Source of the DNA: Pavlovales sp. CCMP2436
Lineage: Eukaryota; Haptophyta; Pavlovophyceae; Pavlovales
Direction: 5' to 3'
Assembly (NCBI GenBank): GCA_026770615.1
Contig: MU631718.1
Coordinates: 61,836 to 99,923, forward strand
Length of the DNA stretch: 38,088 nucleotides
The notes under the pieces were generated by a model. That model made no database searches, was not told the origin of the DNA, and was given only the letters and a program-made list of their open reading frames with translations. Each line of letters opens with the position of its first letter. Position 1 is the stretch's first letter. This document shows positions 9,217 through 19,100 of the stretch, one piece after another. Position numbers and translations under genes: made by a program.

Positions 9217-10602
9217 CTAGAAGAGCGATCCGGCCGGCCGTGCCCACGCGACGCCGGTGAGTAGGTGGTAATGCAGCCCAGTCCTCAACAGCGTGAGCCG
9301 GAGCGCGCGCAGCAGCGGCTCACCCGCAGTGGGCTGCGGCTCGAGCACCACCCACGACTGCAGCGACTCGTCGACACCGTCCATGGGCAGGTCCGCCTCG
9401 CCCACCGCCGCGGCCGCGTCCGAGAACTGGAACTGGTAGGACGGCGAGATGACCAACGCGCCGCTCTCGGTCCTGAGAGCCTCGACGTCGTACACGTCGA
9501 CCGCGCACTCGAGCAGCTCGGAGAAGGCCACCAGCTCAATGGCGCCGCCGTAGCGCGGCGCACCGTCGGGCGGGACAAGCGGCTCCATCTCCGAGCAGTA
9601 CTGCTCGAACGAGGAGCCGAGCGCCGCTTCGCACTCGCGGAAACGCGAAGTGTGCACGCGCATGTGCTCACAGGCCGCGCGGCGCATCGCAGCGACGAGC
9701 TCGTCCGAGCTGGCGGGCTCGGCCAAGGCGGCAGAGACGGCCTCGGGTGCGCACGAGGGCAGCGTGCCGTCGTGCAGGCAGCCGAGCAGGTCGAGAGAGG
9801 AGCTGACCGACGCGATCGAGTCCGAGCCGAAGGCCACGGGTCTCTGCAGCGGGGGCGGTCGCGGCAACCGCTGCGCGAGAAATGCGCCGACCGCGCGCGC
9901 CTGCGCTGGCGTCATCTCACGCGCGGCGAGCACGAGGCCGGCGGCGAGCCCTCTAAACATACAGTGACCATCGCCACGTATGCGGACCAGGTGCGCGCCC
10001 TGCTCGCCTAGCCGGCCGAGAGCGCTGACGCCAGCGTCGTTGGCGCGCAGCCCAGAGGCCACGCGCTCGTCGAGGCGCTCGGTTGGGCCCACCAGCGGCG
10101 GCCGCTCGAACTGCGCGAAGAGCGGGCTCGACGGGTTGAGGGAAAACGGGTCGGGCCGCTCCCAGTCGCCTTCCGCCCCGGGTGACGACTCCATCATCGA
10201 GGCGAGCAGCGCTGACTGGAGGTCGGCGTCGTCGTCCGCGAAGGCGAGCGCCGACGTGGCGTACGCCTCCGCACTCGGCAAGGCGGCGGCGACAAGGATC
10301 GGGGTCGGGGACCAGATGCGCTCGGGATCTGCGGCGCCGAGGATCGGGGCCGGAGACCAGACGCGCTCGGGATCGGCGACGATGAGGATCGGGGTCGGAG
10401 GCCAGTCGCGCTCGGGATCGGCGGCGACGAGGATCGGGGTCGGAGGCCAGTCGCGCTCGGGCTCGGCGACGGACGACGAAGGCATGCGATTCGTGTCGAG
10501 TGTGCGCGGGGCTTTTGCGGGGGAGCGATCCTCGTGTTTCGGGCGAGCGATGAAGCAGGATCGGGCGAGGTCGGTGGGCAGGGCTGCCGCGGCGAAGAGC
10601 AT
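9217..10602 (-). CDS. OTU-family deubiquitinase with UIM and 15-residue repeats
   Basis: A single exon of 461 residues. The catalytic OTU signature RGDGHCMFRGL lies near residues 210-220 with the Asp and nucleophile Cys in place. The central motif YGGAIELVAFSELLECAVDVY and a C-terminal GLHYHLL, holding the probable catalytic His near residue 443, complete the fold. The N-terminal region carries four tandem copies of a 15-residue unit, ERDWPPTPILVAADP and variants. After them D-D-D-A-D-L-Q-S-A-L-L-A-S-M-M-E fits a ubiquitin-interacting motif (acidic cluster, then A-x3-S-x2-E) near residues 121-137. OTU enzymes remove ubiquitin from proteins in cytosol or nucleus, and the UIM would help hold chains. 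The gene faces away from the small basic protein at 11035 across a 432-base shared upstream region. Confidence 0.9.
   Translation of the reverse strand: MLFAAAALPTDLARSCFIARPKHEDRSPAKAPRTLDTNRMPSSSVAEPERDWPPTPILVAADPERDWPPTPILIVADPERVWSPAPILGAADPERIWSPTPILVAAALPSAEAYATSALAFADDDADLQSALLASMMESSPGAEGDWERPDPFSLNPSSPLFAQFERPPLVGPTERLDERVASGLRANDAGVSALGRLGEQGAHLVRIRGDGHCMFRGLAAGLVLAAREMTPAQARAVGAFLAQRLPRPPPLQRPVAFGSDSIASVSSSLDLLGCLHDGTLPSCAPEAVSAALAEPASSDELVAAMRRAACEHMRVHTSRFRECEAALGSSFEQYCSEMEPLVPPDGAPRYGGAIELVAFSELLECAVDVYDVEALRTESGALVISPSYQFQFSDAAAAVGEADLPMDGVDESLQSWVVLEPQPTAGEPLLRALRLTLLRTGLHYHLLTGVAWARPAGSLF
10293..10472 (-). repeat. 45-bp tandem repeat in the OTU gene
   Basis: Four head-to-tail 45-base units, each with GAGGATCGGGGTCGG-like and GCGCTCGGGATCGG-like segments on the plus strand. 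They encode the Trp-Pro-Pro-Thr-Pro-containing repeats. The unit length is a multiple of three, so copy-number change would keep the frame. Confidence 0.85.
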
Positions 10603-11034
10603 GCGGATAGTTCGAGACGTCGCTCCTCCGCCAAAACAGGTACGGGTGGCGATTTTTAAAACTGGGCGAAACCAGCTGGGCGGCGCGCAGGGTAGTCACG
10701 GGCGCAGAACCCGTTGGGCGCGCACGTGAGCAAAGCTTGTCCTCTTATCCTCCCCACCTTCCCTCCCAGCACGGTATTTTTGACTGATTACGTGTGCAAC
10801 CGACGTATTTTTAAAAATGCGTGCGCCCCCCACTTCAGCCCACTGTCGGTGGCGTGAGGGCCTGGCGCATGTACGGTGGCGGCTGAGACGGGGCTCTGGT
10901 GCTCGCCGAACGTTGAGCGAGCTAGGCCTCATGACAAGCCAAGCTCTCGCCGTCTGCGTTTACATGAAGTCTCTGCGTTTTAAAAAATCTCGTGAAAACC
11001 GTTGAGCTGTCGTCGACTTGTCACCCACCGTCAC
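10603..11034. promoter_or_regulatory. Divergent promoter region with TTTTAAAA motifs
   Basis: This region separates the OTU start at 10602 (-) from the start at 11035 (+). A TTTTTAAAA lies at 10653-10661, about 55-60 bases upstream of the OTU ATG. GCGTTTTAAAAAA lies at 10975-10987, about 57 bases upstream of the plus-strand ATG. A third, palindromic TTTTTAAAAA is near 10808-10817. The motifs may be TATA-like elements; this rests on position only. Confidence 0.4.
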
Positions 11035-11739
11035 ATGGCAGCAGCAAACGCCGACGCCGCGTGCATGGCAGCAGCAGACGCGGGCCTCACGCCCTACGAG
11101 GCCATGATTGCGGAGAACATCCGCCGCAACCGCGCCGTGATGGAGGCACTAGGCCTCTTCAGCTCGGACGCCTGCCGGCACGAGGAGCTGCGGGCAGCGA
11201 AGAAGGGTAAGGGCGGAGGTCGGCCAAAGGGGCTGGCCGAAGGGGGCGGCGAGGAGCAGCGCGCGGCGGTACGCCGCTCGCAGCGGCTGGCGGGCTGGGG
11301 TGCGCCGGACCCCGAGGTGGCCGCGGGCGGCAAGCGCAAGCACGCATCGGCGGAGACGGACGAGCACATGGCGCAACGTGAAGACCATCTTCGCTGGGCC
11401 GGTAATCAGCTTGGCGTGCCCGTTGTCGGGACCGCGAGCTACGAGCACACACTGCACCGCGTGCTTTCGATGAGCACACAAGCTCTCGCCACTCGGATCG
11501 CCACGATCGAGCGCGCGTGCGGCCAGCATGCGGTGAGCAAAATGCGGCTGTTTGCGTCCGTGCTCGCGCTCGAGGGGCACATTTCATTAGCGGAGGACGC
11601 GGCCGCGGCCCACAAACGGCTGGTCGAGAAGCTCGGTCTGCCTGCAAGCGATGGCGAGGAGGTCGAGGTGGGTGGCAAGGCGCCCGCCACCGACAACGCC
11701 GCCGTCAAAAGGCTCAAGGGTTCGGTCAAGTCTGGATAA
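11035..11739 (+). CDS. Small basic, probably nuclear protein (WDR76-like N-terminal motif)
   Basis: A 234-residue single-exon ORF from an ATG in context CACATGGC. I started at 11035 because it is the first ATG in frame. The N-terminus contains YEAMIAENIRRNRAVMEALGL, followed by a Lys/Gly-rich segment and then AVRRSQRLAG. A helix-forming ENI-x-RN motif followed by RRSxRL resembles the region before the WD repeats in WDR76-like DNA-associated proteins, but no WD repeats are present here. The second half is helical and charged, ending KRLKGSVKSG. The basic patches suggest nuclear location. Family assignment is weak; treat it as a conserved-looking hypothetical protein. Confidence 0.6.
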   Translation: MAAANADAACMAAADAGLTPYEAMIAENIRRNRAVMEALGLFSSDACRHEELRAAKKGKGGGRPKGLAEGGGEEQRAAVRRSQRLAGWGAPDPEVAAGGKRKHASAETDEHMAQREDHLRWAGNQLGVPVVGTASYEHTLHRVLSMSTQALATRIATIERACGQHAVSKMRLFASVLALEGHISLAEDAAAAHKRLVEKLGLPASDGEEVEVGGKAPATDNAAVKRLKGSVKSG

Positions 11740-11834
11740 TTCGTCTCCGGACTCGTCCTGACGCTCCCCAGCCCCCAGGCCCAAAGCGTCGAAGACTGTC
11801 AGGGTCAAGCTGGCGCCAATATTGGTAGTAGCCT

Positions 11835-11878
11835 AAGAAGCGGCTCCACGATTTACTAGTTCACTGGTGCCGCTTCTT
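11835..11878. repeat. Hairpin about 95 bp after the gene at 11035-11739
   Basis: AAGAAGCGGC (11835-11844) pairs perfectly with GCCGCTTCTT (11869-11878) around a 24-base loop. It sits in the presumed 3' untranslated or flanking region. It could affect 3' end formation or be the remnant of a short inverted repeat. Confidence 0.6.
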
Positions 11879-11905
11879 TATAGCTCTCTTTATGCCGCGT
11901 CCTAG

Positions 11906-12391
11906 TCCTATAATGCCAGCTGACGCCGCGTCCTCGTGTAAGCTTCTAGTTAAACGTCCGTCCCCGGGAGGATCTCAATAAATTTTAAGTGCTGAACACC
12001 ACTCAGATCCAGGAATCCACCACGAGCACACGAATACCATCCCCACCGCTGATCAGTTCAGCCACACGACAATCGACGACGGACGACTCTCGCCAGACTG
12101 GCGCGCTGACCGACCTCCACTGCTCTCCCTCGCGTCGTCTGAAAATGCAGCACCGTCTGCGAGCGCGGCCCACCTTCGTGCATCCCAAACATAATATTCT
12201 CGCTAGCCTGGCTCGCATATGTTGAGATTTTTGCCCCGGGGGGCAAAAACCACGAATATGCGCGGCTTATTTGCTGGTCCATTCTATCCCACCTCTTGAC
12301 GGGGGTGGGCCTCTGGCGCAGGACTTTGGGTTGCGGGGTGTGGCGGGCTTGCTGGCTCATCGTTGCGTTTTCCTATAATGCCAGCTGACGC
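11906..12391. repeat. 21-bp direct repeat pair (family D)
   Basis: TCCTATAATGCCAGCTGACGC occurs at 11906-11926 and again at 12371-12391, identical over 21 bases; I quote 20 of them as CCTATAATGCCAGCTGACGC. The flanks differ. The intervening 440 bases hold the nested palindrome at 12214-12262. The pair could mark a duplicated insertion site or element ends. Confidence 0.6.
12214..12262. repeat. Nested palindrome
   Basis: The inner stem TTTTTGCCCC (12228-12237) pairs with GGGGCAAAAA (12240-12249) around two bases. An outer stem CGCATAT (12214-12220) pairs with ATATGCG (12256-12262). The two stems are separated by short unpaired segments. No coding sequence overlaps it. Confidence 0.7.
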
Positions 12392-12937
12392 AGCATTTGA
12401 TTGTTGTTCTCGTCGACTTAAATGATTTAATCATGGCCGACAGCTGGACGGCGACTCCGCATGATGATCTGGATCCATATGCGCAGCTCTGTGCCGCAGG
12501 GTGGGCGGACGGGGGGCACACGGGTCGGCAATTGCGTGATTCCCTTGCATGACCAGTGCGGTTATATATTAAGACGTCACTTAACACATTTTCAAGTAGT
12601 TGCACACTAACTATGTATAACTGACATCGTGGGTCAACGCACCGCGACGCAACAGGCGATCGCTGGTCTCCTGTGACGGACACGACGACATAACTCGCGA
12701 GCTGGTGAGCTCAACAACGTCGGCTTCAACCTTGACGGTCAAGCAGTCGGCGTTGGCGTCTCGACGAGCTGGGGCAGGGCCACACAAGACAAGGCGTCCT
12801 GGCGCAAACTGACGAGACTACCGGACGTGAAACCCATCTTCAAAGAAACCCTCAGAAACGAAAGTCAAAATCGCCTGCTCAGAGCTCTGTCGGCGCTTTG
12901 GTACCACCGCAAGGTGACGCTAAAGCTCAACAGAGTG
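12392..12937. other. Intergenic, no recognised gene
   Basis: This lies between the convergent ends of the plus-strand gene at 11739 and the dynein at 13127. I see no domain or credible ORF. Confidence 0.4.
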
Positions 12938-13005
12938 ACGCTCAGACGCGGACACCCGGGGCCTCCTGGACGCAGAGATTACGCCCCAGGCGGTAGGAGG
13001 GGCAT
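12938..13005 (+). repeat. Dispersed repeat C, copy 2, with CATAA microsatellite after it
   Basis: This matches 5880-5941 with a short insertion. It is followed at about 13010-13027 by a CATAACATAACATAAC tract. It lies about 120 bases from the dynein stop codon. Confidence 0.75.
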
Positions 13006-13126
13006 CATATCATAACATAACATAACAACTATGTAAATATCGGGATTCAGCATTGACTCAGCGAAGTCTGCACAAACGCGGACTGCTAATATGGGTATCC
13101 ACCGCCTGCACAAAAAAGTAGCCACC

Positions 13127-16100
13127 TCAGGGATCGAGCTGCGTGAGAATGCACGCGGCGCGCAGGAGCCACCTGTCGGGCGGCTCGTCAGTGCGCAGGT
13201 CCACGTCGAAGACGAAGTGCGCGGCGCCCCGCCGCGGGCTCTTGTAGCACGGGCACGCCCACGCGGCCGGCTGTACGGGTGAGGCGCTCGACTGCACCTC
13301 GCTTCGCTCCTCCGCGCGCGAGACCGACGAGCCCGGCCGCTCCGCGCGCGAGCCCGGACGCTCGCGATCGTGCAGGGCTGGGGGCGAGGGCAGCCGCTCG
13401 TGCGCCAGCTGGCTGGGCGTGCGCGCCAGCTCGTCGAGGCGCGCGGCGGTCACGTACACGATCGGGAGCGTCGAGGCGAGGAAGCGGTGCTGCTGCTCGG
13501 CCACCTTGCTCTGCGCACGGTCCCAGCGGCAGCCGTCAAGGTGTAGCCCGTGGATGTACACGCCCTCCTCCAGCTGCTTGCGCGCCTGCGCGTCCTCGCG
13601 GTCGAAGGGCATCACCCTCGTCGCCATGTGCGCCGCGTCGAGGGTCCACCCCTCCCTGGCGTGCTTGCGGACCGCGTCCTGCACCGCCGCCGCGAGGAAG
13701 CCCTGCGGCTGGCCCAGTGCCGCGAGGAGGAAGGAGACGGGCTTGTGCCCCTTGGCGATCGGTGTCATCTGCTCGGCGCGCAGCAGCACCGAGGACAGCC
13801 ACGGGCCCAGGCTCGAGCCGCCCACGTGCCGCGCCACGGCCGCCCACTCGGCCGGGACTTGGGCTGGGACATCACAAGGGGAGGGGGGGTTGTGAGCGCG
13901 CGGGATCGCTGGGTCGCGGGGTCGCTGGGTCGCGGCGCGCGCGGGCCAGCTTGCGCACCGAGGGCGAGCGAGCGGAGCATCTCGGCGCCGCCGGCGGGCA
14001 GCTCCGTGCCGAGCTCGAGCGCGAGCTGCACCTGGCGCACGGAGAGGCGCAGGTGCGAGAGCAGCCGCTCGAGCAGCTCAATCTCCACTAGCAGCGCCAG
14101 GTTGAGCGGGCGCGGGCCGCCGAGCGCGCGCAGCGTGTTCTGCCGCTCGGCGTGCGAGAAGAGCATCGTGGGCTGCCGCGCGAGCATCTCGTTGATCGGC
14201 ACCAAGATCGTGGACACCTCGGACATGGCCGAGCTGCCGCCGAGCGCGAGCACGGTAGGGCTTGCGCCACCAGCCGCGAGGTGGATGCTTGCAAGGGCCT
14301 CTGCACGCGGCGGGCGGGGGCGGGGCAGGCGCAGGCAGGCGCAGACTGGTCAGCAAGGCAGCGAGGAGTCTCGCTACGCGGAGAGGGAGTGGGGGGTGGA
14401 AGCCACGCGGAGAGCACGCGGGAAGGGGGGGAGAGGAGGAGGCGCACGCACCGAGCGCCCTGTCCGCCGCCTGTGCGCGCGCGACCAGGTCGGCGTGCGC
14501 GTGCAGCCCGAAGGCCGACGGCTCGTCCGTCGCGGGCATGGCCTCGAATGCCGCGCGCGCGCCCGCCAGGTCCGTCGCATCCGGCAGCGGGTAGCCGGGC
14601 GCGAAGGCGAAGCCGGGCTGCGCGAGTGCGGGGCCCAGCCACTGCCGGGCGTACGCGCCGACGACGCGCGCGTCGTGCGCGTCCGTCACGCGCCCGCCGT
14701 GGTGCACGTCGAGCGCCACGTACTGTAGCGCGTGCCAGTTGACCGCGGGCGCCGACCTGCGCACGCCTGGCGCGCTGGCCTCGGCGTGCAGCGAGGCGCG
14801 CGCGAACGCGAGCGCGGCGCGCAGGTCGGCGTGCGTCCATTCGTACGGCGCGCTCCACCCCGCGCTGCCAAAGGCGTGCCGTTCGCGCAGCGCCGCGTGC
14901 GCGAAGCAGAGACCGAGCACCACCGGCTGCCAGTGCGGGTGGCTCACCTCGTCGAGCGTCTCCTCGCCCACCACGGCGCTGAGCGCGGCGCGCAGCCCGG
15001 CCCGCAGCCCGACGGGCGGCTCGGCTACCAGACGCAGCCCGCGGCGGAGCAGGGCATGCGGCAGCTCGGCCACCTGCTCGGCGCAGACCCACAGGCGGAA
15101 GCGCGTGCGTGCCTTCTTGCGCGCCACCGCCTCTTCCGCCGCCGCGCCGTCCGGCAGCGTCTCGATCTCGTCGGCGTCGAGGGCCATCCCGCGCGCGCCC
15201 ACGCGCGGCGCGATCGGCGTGTCACCCGCCGCCACGTACTTTGTGCGCGCGCCACCGATCGGCCGGTTGGCGCCACCGCTGGAGAGCAGGCCGGGCCGCG
15301 AGGCGGTCGTCGGGCGAGAGGGCGTGCCCGGCCGCGAGAGCAGCTCGGCGGGCGAGCTGGCGCGCTGCGTGAGCGTGGCCGAGGTGGGGCGGTTGGCCGC
15401 GGCGTTCGGCGAGTGCTCCTCGCGCTCGGGGGATCTCGCGCCGTCGCTCGCGGCGGCCTCGGCGGCCGCACCGGCCTGCGCAGTGAGCCAGCCGTCCAGC
15501 TCTCGGAGGAAAGCGGGCGCGAGGTGCGCCGAGGTGAAGAGCAGCCACTCGCCCCTGTCCGCGCACTCGCTCAGCGCCCGCCGCGCCGCGTCGACGGCGG
15601 CGGGCCCGAGCGCGACCGTGCGCAGCTGCACGCGCGCGAGCGTCGCCGCCTCGCCGATGGCCTCGGCCGCGTCCACGCCCGGTGCCTGCGGCACGAAACG
15701 GCGAGGGAGGAGAGCGGGCAGACCGCGAGTCAGTGAGCAGAGCGGAGAGCAAGACAGACAGACAGGGAGAGCAGTGAGCAAGCAGACCGCCATAGACCGC
15801 CAGCGAGGACAGCCCCCCCCCCTCCCCCTCCCCACACAGAACGAAGAGGGAACGCTCACCTGCAGCACCAACAGCGGCACGCCGAAGTCCGCCTCCGCCT
15901 CGACGGTCGCCCACTCGCCGCCAACGGACAGCGCCTGCGAGCCACCGTTGCCCTGCGCGTAAGCAGCGGCAGCCGCGCTCGCCGCGGGCGGGAGGTGGAC
16001 GAAGGTGGGCGCGCCCGGCCGCGGCGGCTCGGCGTGGCGCTTGCCGAGCACGGCGGCGGCAAAGGCGGTGGCGGCGAAGACGAAGCGGTCGGGGCGCAGC

Positions 16101-19100
16101 GCGCGCACCAGCAGCAGCCGCGCGATGGGCGTGGCCCGCTCGCCTAGCTCGGGCAGCTGCGCGGCCTCGGGCGCGGGCAGCTCGAACCAGGCGCGCCACT
16201 CCGCCTCGCGGCGGGGGATAGAGATGGGCACCTCCGCCAGGTTGGGCTCGGCGTAGGCGGCGGAGAGCAGGCACTGCCACACGCCCTCGCCGAGCCAGAG
16301 CACGGGCGCGCCCTTCGCCGTGCCCTCGTCCGCGCGCCGCGTGGGCGTGGCGCCCTCCGCGGCGCCACCGACGGGTGCGCCCTCCTTTGGCACCTTCTTG
16401 GACCGCGCCTTGCGCAGCTCCACGCCCGCGCTGCGCAGCGTGGCGGCGCCGCCCGCCGCCGCGTCGACGCCGAGCAGCAGTGCGCGCACGCTCCGGACCG
16501 AGGCGAGCCCCGAGCCGACGGCGACGCGCAGCGCAAGGAGCAGCGGCCACAGCTCACGGTGCTGCGCGAACATGCCGCGGCACGCGTGCGCCGACGCGGC
16601 GGCGGTGAGCGTGTCAACTATGTTGGCCACGCGCCGTGGGCGCATGGCCGCGCGGTCGGCGTGCACGATCGCCTTCTCGAAGAGGCCGACGAACTGCCTC
16701 ATCTCGAGCGCGTACACGGGCACGGCGCGCGCCAGCTCGGCCATGCAGAGGTAGAGCGCCGCGCCCCGCGAGGCGAGCGGCGCGTACTCGTCGCGCGCCT
16801 CAGCAATCCGCCGCACCGCCACCGCCGCCTCGTCGATCTGCGCGCGCGTGAGGGCGGCCGAGGTCTTCGCTGCGTCGAGCGCGTCGAGCACCACCGAGTT
16901 GACCATCAGCGAGGCCGTCGAGTTGGCCAGCAGGTCGAGCACGTGCTGCTCCACGCGCGCGAGCTCGGCCGCCAGCTCGACGGCCCAGCGCACCGACGCG
17001 TCGCGCTGCGCCTCGAGCTCGGGCGCCTCGGCGCGCACGGCCAGCGCGAGCAGCTGCTCGGCCAGCGCGCCGGCGGCCACCGAGAAGTCGACGACGCACA
17101 GCTCGGCGTGCAGCTCGGGCGCGAGCACCGGCGCGGCGAGCGGACAGAGGATGTAGAGGCGGAACTCGTCCGACCAGCCGAGCTCCACGTCGCCCACGAT
17201 CACCGCGCGCACGGCGCCCGAGCTGCCACGCGCCAGCACGTTGCGCGCGAGCAGCGGGCCGAGCGCCGAGTCCAGACGCTCGCCCACGCCGTCGAGCACG
17301 AGGGGCAGCCCGGCCGGCACGCACTGCTCGAGCGCGCGCAGCAGCCGCCGCCGCGCGTGCGCGGCGCCCGGGCCGCTCGGGTCGTAGGCCGGCACGACGC
17401 GCGCGCGCGCCTCCCTGCGCAGGATCCACGCGCGCGCCTGCCCCTGCGGGTCGATGCACAGGGCGAAGCGCTGCGTGGCGTGCACGATGGCGCCGTTCTG
17501 CAGCGAGAGCGCGTCGGACGGCAGCCCCTGCGCGCTGAAGCGCGCACGTTGCTCGCCGTCGGCCAGCAGCTCCACGATGAGCGCCGCGTCGAGCGCCTCG
17601 GCCACGGGCAGCCCGGCGGGGCCGGACGCGTTGGACCCAAGGCGCGCGGTGAGCGTGTCGGCGCGCAGCTGCGCGTCGGCGTACGGGCCGAGGTAAGTGG
17701 CGAGCGCGGCGGCTAGCGCAGCGTGCGCCGTCAGCTGGCTCGAGCGCTCGGCCCCGAGCTCGGCCTCAACCGTCCAGCGCAGGCGCTCCTCCTCGAGCTG
17801 GCCGAGCAGCTTGGCCGAGAGCTCGAGCCGCCGGTTGGTGGCGCGCATGTTGTCGCCGAGCTGCTGCCGCTGCGCCATCGCCCGGTCGAACTCGAGCTGC
17901 CGCCGGTCCACCTCGCCCTGCGAGTCAGCCAGCGCGGCGTTGGCGCGGCCGAGGCGCTCGCGCGCGCGACCGAGCGCCACGTTGGCGAGCGCGAGCTGCG
18001 CGAGGCGCGGCTTGACCTCGCGCTGCGTCTCCCCGTACGCTGCCATCGCGCGCACCCACACGCACACACCGCCGACGCTGCCCGACGAGCGCACGGCGTA
18101 GGCGAGGGTGAAGTCGGGCGAGAGGAGGTACGGGTGGAGCAGCTCGAGCGTTTCCTCGCTGATCGACGCCTTGTCGAAGCCGAGCAGCGCCTCGAGGAAG
18201 TGCGCCTCCGACAGCATCGCCAGCGCACAGCGCCAGCTGTCGCGCGGCACGTGGCGGAGGCTCGGCCCCTCGCCGAGCGCGACCGTCTCGAAGAGCGGCT
18301 CGACGGTCTGGCGGCGGAGGAGGAGCACGCAGTCGAAGACGCGCTTCGTCAGCTCGGGCGGCGCGCGCATCGTCTTGAGCGCGGACACGTCGCGCTGCGA
18401 GATTGCGTTGATCGCGCGCTCCGCCTCGTCGAGCACGGGCTGCGTGCGCGCCAGCTGCTCCTCGATCGAGCGCCGCTGCGCCTCGGCCGCCTCGGCCTCC
18501 TCGGCGCACGCGGCCGCCTCGACGCCAACCTCGCGCCGCTTGCGCTCGGCCAGCGTGGTGGAGAGGACGATGTCGTGCAGCAGCGCTACGGTCCGCTGCT
18601 GCGCCATGCCCAGCGCCTTTTCCTTCTCGTCCAAGTCGGTCTGGATCAGCTCCGCGTCGTCCGCGGCGCCCTGCAGCTGGCCGAGACCCGCGAGCAGCAC
18701 CGACTGCTGCGCGGCCAGCTTCTCCGCGTGCCGGGCGTAGACGTGTTGGAAGAGCTCAATGTAGGCAAGGAAGGCCTTCGGCGGCGCGTGCGCGCGGCGG
18801 CGGCGGTCGCCCAGCAGGCTCTGCTCGCGGTGGAAGGCGCGCATCAGCTGGTGCGTGGCGGCCATGTGCACGAGGAGCCCGTCCTTGCTCGCCTGCTCCG
18901 CTGAGTCCATCGACTCCTGCAGCTCGTCGCCCTGCCCGCGGCCCTGCAAGTAACCGCCGCCGCCGCCGCCACCGGGGATGAGCCCGGCGAGGGGGTTGGG
19001 CGCAGCATCGCCGCCATAGCCGCCGCCGCCGCCGCCACCGTACCCGCCGCCACCGCTGCGCTCGAGCTGCTCGTTGGCGCGCTCGGCCTGGTCCTGCGCG

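Noticed and set aside
9265..10011. Plus-strand ORF opposite the OTU gene
   Set aside because: The minus strand carries the catalytic OTU motifs and UIM. The plus frame has no domain.
13550..14728. Plus-strand ORF of 392 codons and several neighbours opposite the dynein 3' exons
   Set aside because: Arg/Ala-rich shadows of the minus-strand exons; they also cross two introns supported by dynein homology.
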